The position numbers were made by a program, and so were the translations under genes. A stretch of DNA of 64,000 nucleotides from Lindgomyces ingoldianus. Lineage: Eukaryota; Ascomycota; Dothideomycetes; Pleosporales; Lindgomycetaceae. The notes under the pieces are model-generated. The model saw only the letters and a program-made list of their open reading frames with translations, was not told the DNA's origin and searched no databases. Positions within the stretch are counted from its first letter, which is position 1. Each line of letters starts with the position of its first letter. The stretch is from contig NW_022985225.1 of assembly GCF_010093535.1 (NCBI RefSeq), forward strand, positions 62,001 through 126,000, in the 5' to 3' direction. This document shows, piece by piece, positions 1-9,426 of the stretch.

Positions 1-2
1 AT

Positions 3-1403
3 GGCATCGACGGCCCGCACGATTCCCTCGGACAACCGGTCGGATCGCCCAAGCGCCCGAAGCTTGCTCCCATTGAGCCACGCGTCGGATTTGGCAACTC
101 TCAGGCTCCTCCGCATCAGCAGCAGCATGTTTTCTACGACCACATGGACACTGATGATTCTGAATCGAGACTTCACACCCACTCTCACTCGCTGCCGCAG
201 TCTCAGACTCATTCCCGCGAATCCCTTGTCGAGGCCCCTCTCCAATCGCAGCCCTCAACTTTCGTTGCCTATGGAACACAAGAGGCTCCTTCAGATGATA
301 GCTGGCGACCCGAATCCCAACGCATGATTGTTGACCATCGCAGCCCAAGGGGTCGTGGGCGAGGAGGGGGACCAGGCAGCCGTGGGGGTCGTTCGCGGAA
401 GAGCATGCCTATACATGGCGAGCTCGGCACACCAGAATGGGAGAAGGAGGATTGGCAAGGTGTAACGGATTCGCAGACCAGCCCAGATGGTTACTACAAC
501 CATATTGCGCGTTCCGGGCGTGGCATCCTTCGTCGTGGGAGCGGTGGCGGTGGCAATGTGCCACGTGGTTCGCGCCCTTCGAGCTCAAGCGGTCGTGCAG
601 TCAGCTTGGGGATGCAGGGTGTAACGGCCGGCCCAGTCGTCAGTATGTCGCAAGATCCGTATGCGCATACGAAGAAGACGCGAACAAAGCCGACTCGAAA
701 TGCCGACGGGATCCTCATACGCAAAGATGGTCGACCGGACATGCGCTCGCAGTCCTCTGCCGCTAATCTCCGCAAGGTGCACGCCAGGAAGGAAGAGCAG
801 AAGACTACTTCAGACCGCTCGTTTACTCCCACTAACCTCCACCATAGCAGGGACGCAGGCGCCGAGACACCTAGTCCGACCACCTTTGCAGCGGATGGCC
901 AGGATGTGACGGCGAGTGTCCAGAAAAAGCACAACTTAATTATGGGAAAGATGTTCCCAGGTGGTGTTGAGACGTCGAGGAAGGAGCATGACTATGCCCG
1001 GCAAGTCTTTGAAGAAGGACAAGGACACACTGCTCAGCCTCGCCGCGGCCAACACCATCTCCACCATCAGACTACACATTCACCACTCGAAATTAAGCGC
1101 GAGCAGGCCGAAGAACGCCGTGTTATCGATTCTCAAAGCCCTAATGAGGCTCACACTAATGGCGACATCGATATAGATCGTGTCGAAGATCACGCTGATG
1201 ACGAAGGCCAAACCCCAAGCGGGCAGAGCGATAATTCAGGACGGGAAAGCCAGTATCATGATGCGCCTAGTCATGATGAAGAGCCAGCGCAAAACAAGCC
1301 GAAGGAGAACCGTGTTCCTGAGATCCAGGCTCAGCAATCCACTGTTGACTCTTCGGCGACCCCAGACGAAGCGCCCGCAAGTACAATACCAAAGAAGGCG
1401 TGA
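3..1403 (+). CDS. C-terminal part of an unrecognised low-complexity protein (5' truncated by window edge)
   Basis: The frame is open from base 3 to the TGA at 1401-1403, so the gene starts upstream of the window. The last 466 or so residues are visible. An ATG at 144 is in frame but need not be the start, because the coding-like frame continues upstream with Pro/Gln-rich sequence. The protein is hydrophilic and mostly disordered. It has an RGRGRGG-type Gly/Arg stretch, Ser/Thr/Pro-rich tracts, a basic block around bases 665-800 (KKTRTKPTRNADG, then a conserved-looking IRKDGRPDMRS segment) and an acidic, Gln-rich tail. There is no catalytic domain or membrane segment. Basic and RG-rich tracts suggest a nuclear or chromatin/RNA-associated protein, but that is inference only. 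I do not recognise the family. Confidence 0.75.
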   Translation, partial: GIDGPHDSLGQPVGSPKRPKLAPIEPRVGFGNSQAPPHQQQHVFYDHMDTDDSESRLHTHSHSLPQSQTHSRESLVEAPLQSQPSTFVAYGTQEAPSDDSWRPESQRMIVDHRSPRGRGRGGGPGSRGGRSRKSMPIHGELGTPEWEKEDWQGVTDSQTSPDGYYNHIARSGRGILRRGSGGGGNVPRGSRPSSSSGRAVSLGMQGVTAGPVVSMSQDPYAHTKKTRTKPTRNADGILIRKDGRPDMRSQSSAANLRKVHARKEEQKTTSDRSFTPTNLHHSRDAGAETPSPTTFAADGQDVTASVQKKHNLIMGKMFPGGVETSRKEHDYARQVFEEGQGHTAQPRRGQHHLHHQTTHSPLEIKREQAEERRVIDSQSPNEAHTNGDIDIDRVEDHADDEGQTPSGQSDNSGRESQYHDAPSHDEEPAQNKPKENRVPEIQAQQSTVDSSATPDEAPASTIPKKA

Positions 1404-3816
1404 AGTGGTTGATTAATGGATCATTATATTCTATTCCTCGCCGACCCCGGATTTATACTGTTTATAGCCTTTCACAGGCAAGGCACCTAGAGTCAAAAGT
1501 TCGATTTTTTTTTTCTCTTTAGTAGGAATTTTATTTTCACGGAGTTTTTGGTGGTATTGTGTTCACTAGTTGGATTCCTCTTTTGTCCAACCGGCTTGAG
1601 TCACTCGCAGAAGGCCGTTTAAACCCTATTTCTCGCTAGGTGGACATTTCGTAATTTTCAACTCTTATTCCTTTTTCTCTCAAACCTTTCTTAGGAAAGC
1701 AAATTGTACCAATAGTTAGATGCAGGACTCACATCATCTTTTCGTCTCATCACATTACATCCTCAGATTGGATAAATTAGCGCGAGCTACAAGTACAACA
1801 AACTCCGTATCTTATCTATTGCTTAATTAGATTAAGAATCTGAGTAATCGTGTAACCACCCCTTTTATCCATTATCCCTTATCCCTTCTCCTATTGATCT
1901 ATGCGGGTCTATTGTATACTCGATCCGGGTGCGCATGTGCCGGGGGCTCGGGGCTCTGGGTTCTATACATACAAGTCTTAGTTAGCATTTTGCCGCTTTG
2001 TATGAATGAAAGACGGGACATATATCTTGTGACGCATGCCATGCATAGGGGAGGCATTTAGGCGCCGAGGCGAACTTTGGTGTGCGTTTCGGGTTGAGGG
2101 ATGGGGCGGGATGATGTAAGATGTGGGTGGTTTTAGGATGGGACTTGGGGGCGAGCGAGGGAGGGGAGGGGCGGGGATGAAGAGGGTTGCGCAGGTCGGG
2201 AGGGGGGGATTGTGATATTTGGATTTTGTATATGTGCTCACTGCTTTGCAAGTATTCTCCAGACTTACGGGTCTGGGTTCAGAGCCAGATATAACAATTG
2301 AAAGGCTTAAATTGCTTTCATTTAGGCACCAATATTTGACTAGGCCTTTGCTCGTCTTCCGAGTCACCGCTAACTATGGCTACAGACAGGGGGTAGACAT
2401 CTCTATACTGTCGTGCCTATGGTCTTACCTATGTTCTCCAATTCCCTCCACGACATCCTTCATTCGTTTATATGATACCACAACGGATGTTTCTCCATCG
2501 ATACTAGGCGAAAAGGCGTCGAACTTGCTACCTAGAATTCCTACACAGTGGAAGAAGGAAGGGTCCGCTTTTTACATCTCCGCCGAGGTCGAAGAACCTT
2601 ACCGCACTACCAGCCTACCTCGTTACATGATCGCTGGTTCTTCGGTTCGAAAGGAGGTCGATGATGATATTCTTCTAGCGAATCCTTCTCGTTTTCCATC
2701 ATTCCAACAATATACTCCCCTAAATTAGCCTGCTGTCTCGTTCTCCACAAACAAGGATTTTCTGTTGGTACGTGGACGGCTTGGTGCTTGAATTCTAGGT
2801 ATCGCTTCTTTTTTGGGGTTTTGGATACTGGGTGATTGGGTTGTTAGGCTTGTGCGGCTTGAAGAACGGGGGAGCGGTGAGATAGGACCTAGCATCTACT
2901 TAGTAGGAGAAGGCGTTGCTCCGGCTCGGAAACAAAGAACGAGCCCAGTTAATCTCGCTCTCTACAAACGAGGATTCTCTGTTGCTGTGTTGAAAGTTCA
3001 ATTATTGAATACTGGGTATCGCGCTTCTTCTTCAGCAGAGGAACTGCCACTTCGCGGCTCGGCGCGACGGCGGAGCTAATAGATAGAAAGGAATTATAAA
3101 CAGAAATCATGATACCAGTTCACGTAGACCAGTTGCTGAAGGCTTTAATGAAGTAAACCTTCCACCTGGGTTCGCTGCTGGATCTGCATTGGTGGTTCAG
3201 AGCCTAAGGGCTAAAGCACAATGCAGCAGTTGCAAATTTCTTCAAAGGACCGTCCAGATGTCATTCAACAGGCCATGACATACGAAAATGAAGCCTATTC
3301 CGTTCATCATTTCTAGTATTATCCGCACCGCGAGGTTTGCAAGTGCTGCGGCGTCGAGTCAATTTCGCTATATAAGAGTCCGGTTTGCCGGAGTCACAAA
3401 TAACCACAGTCAAAGTTTTTGTGCCCAATCCTGCATTTGTCCGTCTTAATTCTAGGAGACGAAGCGAAAACTGAACCGGCATACCCACAGCGCAGAGGAA
3501 GTGGCACTTGTGTGGCCCCATAGCAGCATTGTGAAATGCAAACAAACGAGTTAAATATCTTGACAGAAGATGTGCAGATGTTTTTACCTGAGGTGAAAAT
3601 AGTCCCATGCAGTAGACGGGAAGGACAGAGGTGTGAGTTGTGCGGGAAGGTGCGCTGGAGGCACGCGAACCACCTCAGCGACAAAACCGTCTAAGAAATC
3701 ATGAAACGCGAAAGGAACATTAAATGCGAGAAAATTTGACGTGCTTAGATTGACAGAGTGATACTGACATATTCAAATGTTTCAATTGTCCCCAAACCAA
3801 AAAAAACCCTCACAAA
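1404..3816. other. Intergenic stretch, no supported gene
   Basis: About 2.4 kb between the first gene and the tRNA locus. It has pyrimidine runs and AT-rich 3'-flank-like sequence just after the stop at 1403. A 169-codon open frame at 2219-2728 has no family resemblance, no splice-supported extension and an irregular composition, so I do not call it a gene. I see nothing else. Confidence 0.5.
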
Positions 3817-3895
3817 CCTGCCCTCCACTCGGTAGAGCATTTGTCTTAGCGTAATTGGGCCTTGAGAACCCCAGAACCTCGACAAAGAGGGCAGG
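3817..3895 (+). other. tRNA-like hairpin or tRNA relic
   Basis: A perfect 9-bp inverted repeat (CCTGCCCTC at 3817-3825 and GAGGGCAGG at 3887-3895) closes a 79-nt segment. It contains a D-loop-like CTCGGTAGAGC. The size and closing stem are tRNA-like, but no T-loop of the TTCGANN type and no clean anticodon arm are present. It may be a decayed tRNA copy next to the live tRNA-Pro gene, or chance. Confidence 0.3.
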
Positions 3896-3947
3896 ATCCT
3901 AACTGACTCGCTAAATGTGCTCAACGAAATCCCACTTAAAAAAACGC

Positions 3948-3954
3948 AAAAAAA
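3948..3954 (-). terminator. Pol III terminator of tRNA-Pro
   Basis: Seven consecutive T on the minus strand (A-run 3948-3954 on the plus strand), beginning 2 nt after the discriminator base of the tRNA. This is a normal RNA polymerase III stop. Confidence 0.75.
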
Positions 3955-3955
3955 T

Positions 3956-4098
3956 GGGTCTTGCCGCGATTCGAACGCGGGGCCTCTCGCAAACGTACTC
4001 AGGGTTTTCCCTAAGCGAGAATCATACCACTAGACTTGAGGATGTTAGCTTCTGATGGTGGATACGGAGTTGGAGAGAAGGTACATACCCACAAGACC
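3956..4098 (-). tRNA. tRNA-Pro(AGG) with two introns, one in the D-stem
   Basis: Read on the minus strand. Exon 1 is 4098-4089 (GGTCTTGTGG), exon 2 is 4034-4009 and exon 3 is 3991-3956; together they make a 72-nt cloverleaf. The acceptor GGTCTTG pairs perfectly over 7 bp with CAAGACC at 3963-3957, and the discriminator is C (3956), as usual for eukaryotic tRNA-Pro. The anticodon stem is CTCGC/GCGAG with loop TTAGGGT, so the anticodon is AGG. The T-arm is CCGCG-TTCGAAT-CGCGG. A 17-nt intron at the canonical 37/38 position (4008-3992) carries CCCT, which can pair with AGGG of the anticodon region, as tRNA introns commonly do. A second, 54-nt insert (4088-4035) lies between positions 10 and 11. 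It begins GTATGT, contains GCTAAC about 10 nt from its end, and ends AG, which is the pattern of a spliceosomal intron of this genome. It interrupts the A box. The acceptor stem only forms if this insert is removed. Confidence 0.88.
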
Positions 4099-4602
4099 AT
4101 TGCGCTTATCGCTTGATTGATGCTGAAGTTTAAAATTATTTAAATTATATAGGCTTCTTTATTCCGAAAGGATTATTGAAACATTTTAGTAGTGCAAGAA
4201 ATTCGGGTGAGGGGCCTTTAATTAGGCAGAACATCGGTAGCGGACACTTGAGGTGTGATATTTGCGGTGTGGCTTCCGCACTTTATGTGTACTGGGGCCA
4301 TCTCCGTTCCGACTCCTCGACTTCAGCGTCTGCCTTCATCAATTGTTCCATCGCAACCTTCCGAAAATTCCCCGTCCCCGAAGCGGTCTTCCCCGGGATT
4401 CCCGGGGATTTTTTTCCTTCCCGGACAAAGCCTTCTTGAACTCGTCCCGGCTGCCTGTTTCTCCACGCTGCGGCTGGATCTCGTGTTACGTGCTGCAGAA
4501 TGAAGCGGGCCTCTCGCCGATTGCTCTTTTCACGACAACTGCCTCAACTTGACTCCGGGCTGGGAATGTCAATTGATCCCTATTCCTACCTGGGCGAGCA
4601 GA

Positions 4603-5994
4603 ATGGGGCGTCTTTTTGTTCCCACGGGTGTGTTCAACAATTCTCTACGTTCAGATACATTTTATTAACACTCCTCAGGCGAAGGACAACACCCCCTCGT
4701 CCCTCGAACCCCTGAGCCCCTTCCCGCACACTCTGTCCATCTTAGTGTATGTTGTTTACTATCCGGTATATGGACAGCTGGGTGCTCCATCTTCGGAAGG
4801 GCTCGACCAGGCACCTTCCTACGAACGTCGGCCTCTGTTACCGCCGGGTTCGTCCTCTGGGATATCACAAAAACCTATTCAGCACGGCAACTCTTCCTTC
4901 CCGCACTGAAAAATGCTGGCATTGAGAAGCCGAAAGCGTGGAAATTATGGGAGAATAATGGCAAGTTTACATTGGACGATGCGGCTTTAGGGGGAGGTGT
5001 CCTCGGTCTCATCTGTGCCTTGCGGCCAACTGCATTCCCGGGGGTCAGGGGTTGGCAGCGCTTTTTAGGAGCAGCATCTGTTGGCTGGGCTTTTGGCGGA
5101 ACTAGTGCGGGATATTATTTTCGTGCTAGCCAGCATTTTCAGATGGCCCTTGCAGTAACACATTATCAAGAGCTCCAGGAAGCAGTCACCCTGCAAGTCT
5201 TAGCCAATGACGACAAGTTCGTAGCGTCACTTACGAAGGTAGGAAGATGGTATCTCAAGTACCTCACATGGAACACCTCACATATGGGGCATCAGCAGCA
5301 CAGCCAACCACAGCAACTAGCAGGACCCTTCTGGCTGTTGACATTTGAAGATGGTGCTTCGCTGATGGGATGTGACCATGACGGTCGAGCTCGAAGCTAC
5401 CAATGGAATACCGATAACAATGCCCTTGACGCCCTCCAAGATCGGATCAGCGAGCTTAGAGCACTACGACAGCAGTATGCGATCGAGCTTGAGTATGTCC
5501 AGCAAGTGCTAGCGAAAAAGGAATACGACTTCTTTCAAATGACCACTGAAGACTTTGCAAAAGACGTCCTTCGCCGGGAACTGCAACTCCTTAACGGCCT
5601 GTCAGAGACCCTCTTTCTCCAAAGATCACTGTTCGAATTCCATATCCAGGATTCGGAGAAGTTATACAACCAAATACAGCAGAAGAATATGGGCTCCACT
5701 CAACCTTGGGTCCCGGCCCCAACACCCGATCTCGAGCTCCCCGACGGCTGGCAGAACAGGCACAGTCCTCATATCTCGACCTTGACAATTCGAAGGCATT
5801 GGGAGCAAAATAGACAGATGGTGTCTGACGCGGAGCAATCGGAAAGCGATGGGCTTGTGCCTATCCCAGATGGATCGCCATCAGTGCATGGTACTGCCCT
5901 AGAACAACAAAAGAAAAACGTTCTGGCGACGGAAAGGGTGTTAAAGGAATTTGAAGAGCAGATACAAAAGTCGGATGAGCAGAAAGACTACTAA
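4603..5994 (+). CDS. Predicted fungal membrane protein with coiled coil
   Basis: From 4679 to the TAA at 5992-5994 one frame is open. Upstream it runs into a stop at 4666, so a 5' exon is needed. The best fit is ATG at 4603 with an intron at 4628-4678 (GTGTGT donor, ATTAAC branch, CAG acceptor), giving 446 aa; this N-terminus is uncertain. The first 200 residues hold several hydrophobic, Gly-rich segments (near bases 4741-4790, 4830-4870, 4975-5030 and 5060-5120) that look like membrane spans. Then follow a hydrophilic domain, a predicted coiled coil around 5430-5520 (LQDRISELRALRQQYA) and a Ser/Pro-rich, highly charged C-terminus. Small Gly-rich helices suggest an organelle membrane such as the mitochondrion, which is inference. 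I recognise no named family. It lies 504 bp from the tRNA-Pro 5' end, divergently. Confidence 0.65.
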
Positions 5995-8423
5995 GACTAC
6001 CAACCTTATGACTAAAACAATTTTCTGGATTAATCGCATACAATACAGTCCTCGAAGCCACCCTTCTCAAGTTCTGATGTCGTCCTGCATCTCAGTATAG
6101 ATGACGCCACATAACGAGGAGCTAATTCTGGGCACTAATCAGTATCCTCTTTGTAATCTCTCTTATTACAGTAAAAGGGCCGCGAGATTAAATCTACCCC
6201 CGTTAGGTTCCATGTTGTGCGATAACATGCTCCACTGCAACCAGGTACTCCGTCATTCAAACTCATCCCCAAGGCCAAGCATTCCCACGCAATCGTAGTA
6301 GCTGCAACCAAGTCTCAATCATTTTGCTATCCCCTCTTCGGCAAAGCCGCATGGCGTAGTCAGAGCCTCAACTTTACTTCCAAAGCAAGCCGTGTCGCGT
6401 CATCGAAATGTCTCCGCGCCACTCTGACCAGCCTCTTGCACTACTCAGGCTCGCCCGCAATGTCCGCCATCAACTACAGGCAACACGCGACTAGTTTCGA
6501 GATCAATGTGGAAGAAATCCCTATCCCTCGCAAGTCCGTTGGTTTACTCTTACGGCCTCAAGCTGCAGAAGCTGTCAGAGTCCTCAGAGCTATGCGTCGA
6601 ATCACCGCCTGGGCTGATGCAGCCCTCTCCTCGAGATAAGTCCATACGGCTTGGTCAGATTAGGTCGCTAGAATCCTTGAGGACAGCGGTATTCAACCCT
6701 ATACTTGAGCACTTGACAGTTGGATAGAGAAGGTTCAAAGCTGGATTCAGACTGCCTCCGATCCTGCCTTTGAGCCTGATCTTGGCTTTGACCTAGGCTC
6801 TTCCGGGCTAGGCCTGGTCGTCGAACTAGCTATTTACTCTAATATCAACCAAGCTTAATGCTTCACCCTCAGGTATGCTGGCTAGTATGCATCCACTACT
6901 TGGGGGCGCCACGTTGACGACCTACGTAATCCGCCCAAATCGCTCCTCAGCCAATTCTTCACCACTTGCCCGAAGTTATACCCATACGGGTGGAACAGGT
7001 GCGCGTCGACCAGGTGTCTTCCACCACAATACATGTTCCTCCACATCTGTCTAATTCAGACCTCCGAAAACAGGTTCTGATTATGTCACTAGCAGACCAC
7101 CCCGCGCGTGTTGCCTGACTAGAGTGCCGTCTCAGCGTTAGTCTCCTCTGATATCGGTGCTGACGAGCACCGATGACTCTATATTCTTCAATCCACCCTG
7201 ACGATTGCCACTGCTGGTCAAGCCGGTCCATGATATGTTCTACCACTGGGAGAGTCCATTTAGATCCTCATTGTTCCAACGGGATAAGTAGTTCGTTTAG
7301 CCGCCAATGGACATCTATCCTTTGTTGACGTCTTTCTATGGTTCGCAAAGCAACGTGACGGCTGCTCCTACACGCGAGGATTTATCGGTCGTTTTATTGC
7401 AGCAAGAACTTGTCATCCTATTAACATATAGCCAATTGCCAATTTCCCTTGCTCTTGAGTTGTTCCTAGAGGATTTTAGTGAGCAGTGGGCTTTTCGGCA
7501 ATAATGTTGAGGGCACCACGCGAATAGTCCTGATTATCTGTTCCAGCGCCTTGGGCGTCCTTTCCTTCAACCGTTGAACATTACCGGAAGTAGCAACAAT
7601 GACGAAGGCGATACTGTAGTTGTTATTCTGTACTATCATCCAAAATGTATGGCCTACACCGGTATCCCACCGAGAAGGCAACAGTGTTGTCTCAGCTTGC
7701 TCAGGCCTGGGTTGCAGTGGATTAGATCATCCAAGCATCCCAATTTTCCCCATTATTGATAAGGAGACAACTCTGCTCTGCAGTCGTGGATGAAATCGAA
7801 CAGAAAATCGACATTTCCCAATCTTTTGGGGCGTATATTGCTGCTGCCAAAGACCACTGTTAACTGCGTTAATTCCTGGAGCTAGAGCAGGCAATCCCAC
7901 ATCCAGGGGGTGTACTTGGCCCGTCTTCGAGTGCCTTTGCAAAGCCAAAAATTCTAAATCAAACTAGAGGGCTAGCGTGTAAAGTCTCGACGACTTTAAT
8001 TAGAATTCTCTTAGATGATATCCTCTGAGAGAGCTAAACCTTTTACCCTTGATATTCGCTCGATTGCTTCTCTATATAGTCCTATTTCTACCCGAAAAGG
8101 ACATCTGTTGATATGAAAAGACACAGGCTCTGGTCCATATGACCAGTCATGCTTCTTGACAACCTCCTTCCACTAGCATCAAGCAACAGCAAGGAATCTA
8201 AGCGTAACATGTTCATGCAAATCCACTTGACTTGAGTGTTTTTCTAGCGTTCTAACTATAGGTATCACGGGTGATGGAATACATATTCGCGAAAGCAACG
8301 ACATATCACTTGGAGACAGGGAACTCCTAGCTTCGGGGCAATGTCATTGTGTAACCCTCCTGGTCTCAGGAACAGTGGTATCGATGGCCAATGAGACTGA
8401 TAGAGACCATTTTATCAGCCATT
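5995..8423. other. Degenerate intergenic region, no intact gene
   Basis: GC content is ordinary for the window to about 7950, yet every frame is broken. The plus-strand stretches 6301-6639 and about 6900-7930 keep codon-like runs between stops, some of them TAG/TAA where CAG/CAA would fit. That suggests a decayed gene or transposon, but I could not assign a family. From about 7960 the sequence becomes more AT-rich. There is no supported RNA gene. Confidence 0.4.
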
Positions 8424-8521
8424 GGTCGGGGCCAGGTCGAGTCAGGGTCGGGGCCGATACGGGGACCCTTCGGATAGGTTCCGGGCGACCCGAGATGGAA
8501 CGATTCATGAGAATCGTTACA
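8424..8521 (+). repeat. Fragment of a 310-bp LTR-like repeat (family R1)
   Basis: This GC-rich segment, which includes CCCTTCGGATAGGTTCCGGG, closely matches bases 62870-62966 near the other end of the window. Only the terminal third of the R1 repeat is present. The copy shows little RIP mutation compared with the copy at 58664-58981. Confidence 0.7.
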
Positions 8522-8608
8522 GCATTAGTGTAAAAAAGGTAGTTTAGTAGGGTCTTAGCAAAAGTAAGTAACTCAGGTGTGTAAGCAACTCGCCTATAGT
8601 GTACGTTA
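8522..8608 (+). repeat. Solo terminal inverted repeat of the foldback/TIR family
   Basis: About 85 bp running from GCATTAGTGTA to GTACGTTA. It matches the right ends of the elements ending at 60122 and 61993, and is the reverse complement of the left ends at 59017, 60124 and 63921. The abutting sequence after 8608 is AT-rich and RIP-like. No partner repeat was found nearby, so this is a truncated element. Confidence 0.7.
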
Positions 8609-9180
8609 TGCTAAAAGAGTAAGCTTTTAAGTTTCTTTAAAAGAGAATAATAAGCTAAAGCTTTTACTATCTTTTTTTTTAAAGCTTTTAAAGCTTTTTT
8701 AATTAGTAAACACTTTACTAAAGCATAAGATAAATCTACTTTTAGTAAAATAAAAGATTTTAATAACTTTAAGTAGTAGTTTAAGCTTAGAGCATTAAAT
8801 ACTATAAGTAGAGAATGTTAGACAGTGTAAAGATGGGATGGTAAGTAGCACGAATAGCACTGAGAGCAAGCTTTCGGAGAAAGATAGGAGTGTATTGTAA
8901 GAGAGACGAATCGCTGCCAAGCTTCGCTTGTCAGGATTCATGCTTATATACGAAGCACAGGTCATACGACCTCCAAACAGGTCAGGTGAGGCCATACTGG
9001 CCCGTTCTGGGACATCCGGCCTTACAGACAGTTATTTTAAGCAGGTGTAAAGATTTTTATATTAAGATTAGGCTTTTTTAGATGCTTTTAGAGTCACACG
9101 TGACTAGTTTAATTGTACAATATTTTACTATACTAGTTAAAAAGCCTTAGAAAATTATATTGTTATATTAAGAGTCTGCT
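8609..9180. other. AT-rich RIP-like tract
   Basis: TA-rich sequence dominated by AAGCTTTTA and TTAGTA words, with no gene-length open frame. It resembles the interiors of the TIR elements at 59-62 kb and is probably an old element remnant. Confidence 0.5.
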
Positions 9181-9376
9181 ATACTGTCTAAGAGCGACTA
9201 AATCTCTAAAATTCTATCTGGAATTTAGTAGAGGGACAACAGGATAGAGATTTCTACACCTCTATACCACTGCGCCAATACAACCAAAAGGTGTGAATAA
9301 TCAACCAACAGTTGATTCTGCGTACATAATAGTATATATACCTGTCGCGCGTAAGGACCATCGCGGCCTTACACCA
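9180..9376 (-). repeat. Dispersed repeat with tRNA-like A box (second copy at 57923-58075)
   Basis: The reverse complement starts TGTAAGGCCGCGATGG, passes through GGTATATATACTATT and GGTTGATTATTC, then TTTTGGTTGTATTGG and GCGCAGTGG. The same order occurs at 57947-58060 on the plus strand. TGGCGCAGTGG fits a Pol III A box, but I found no B box. It could be an LTR end with its downstream primer site or a SINE-like piece. Confidence 0.55.
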
Positions 9377-9426
9377 CACACACAACCTTCCATCGCAACA
9401 TCAACGTACTTCTCCCCTCTCCGCCT

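Noticed and set aside
2219..2728. 169-codon plus-strand open frame
   Set aside because: No family resemblance, no splice support, irregular composition; stop-free by chance is plausible.
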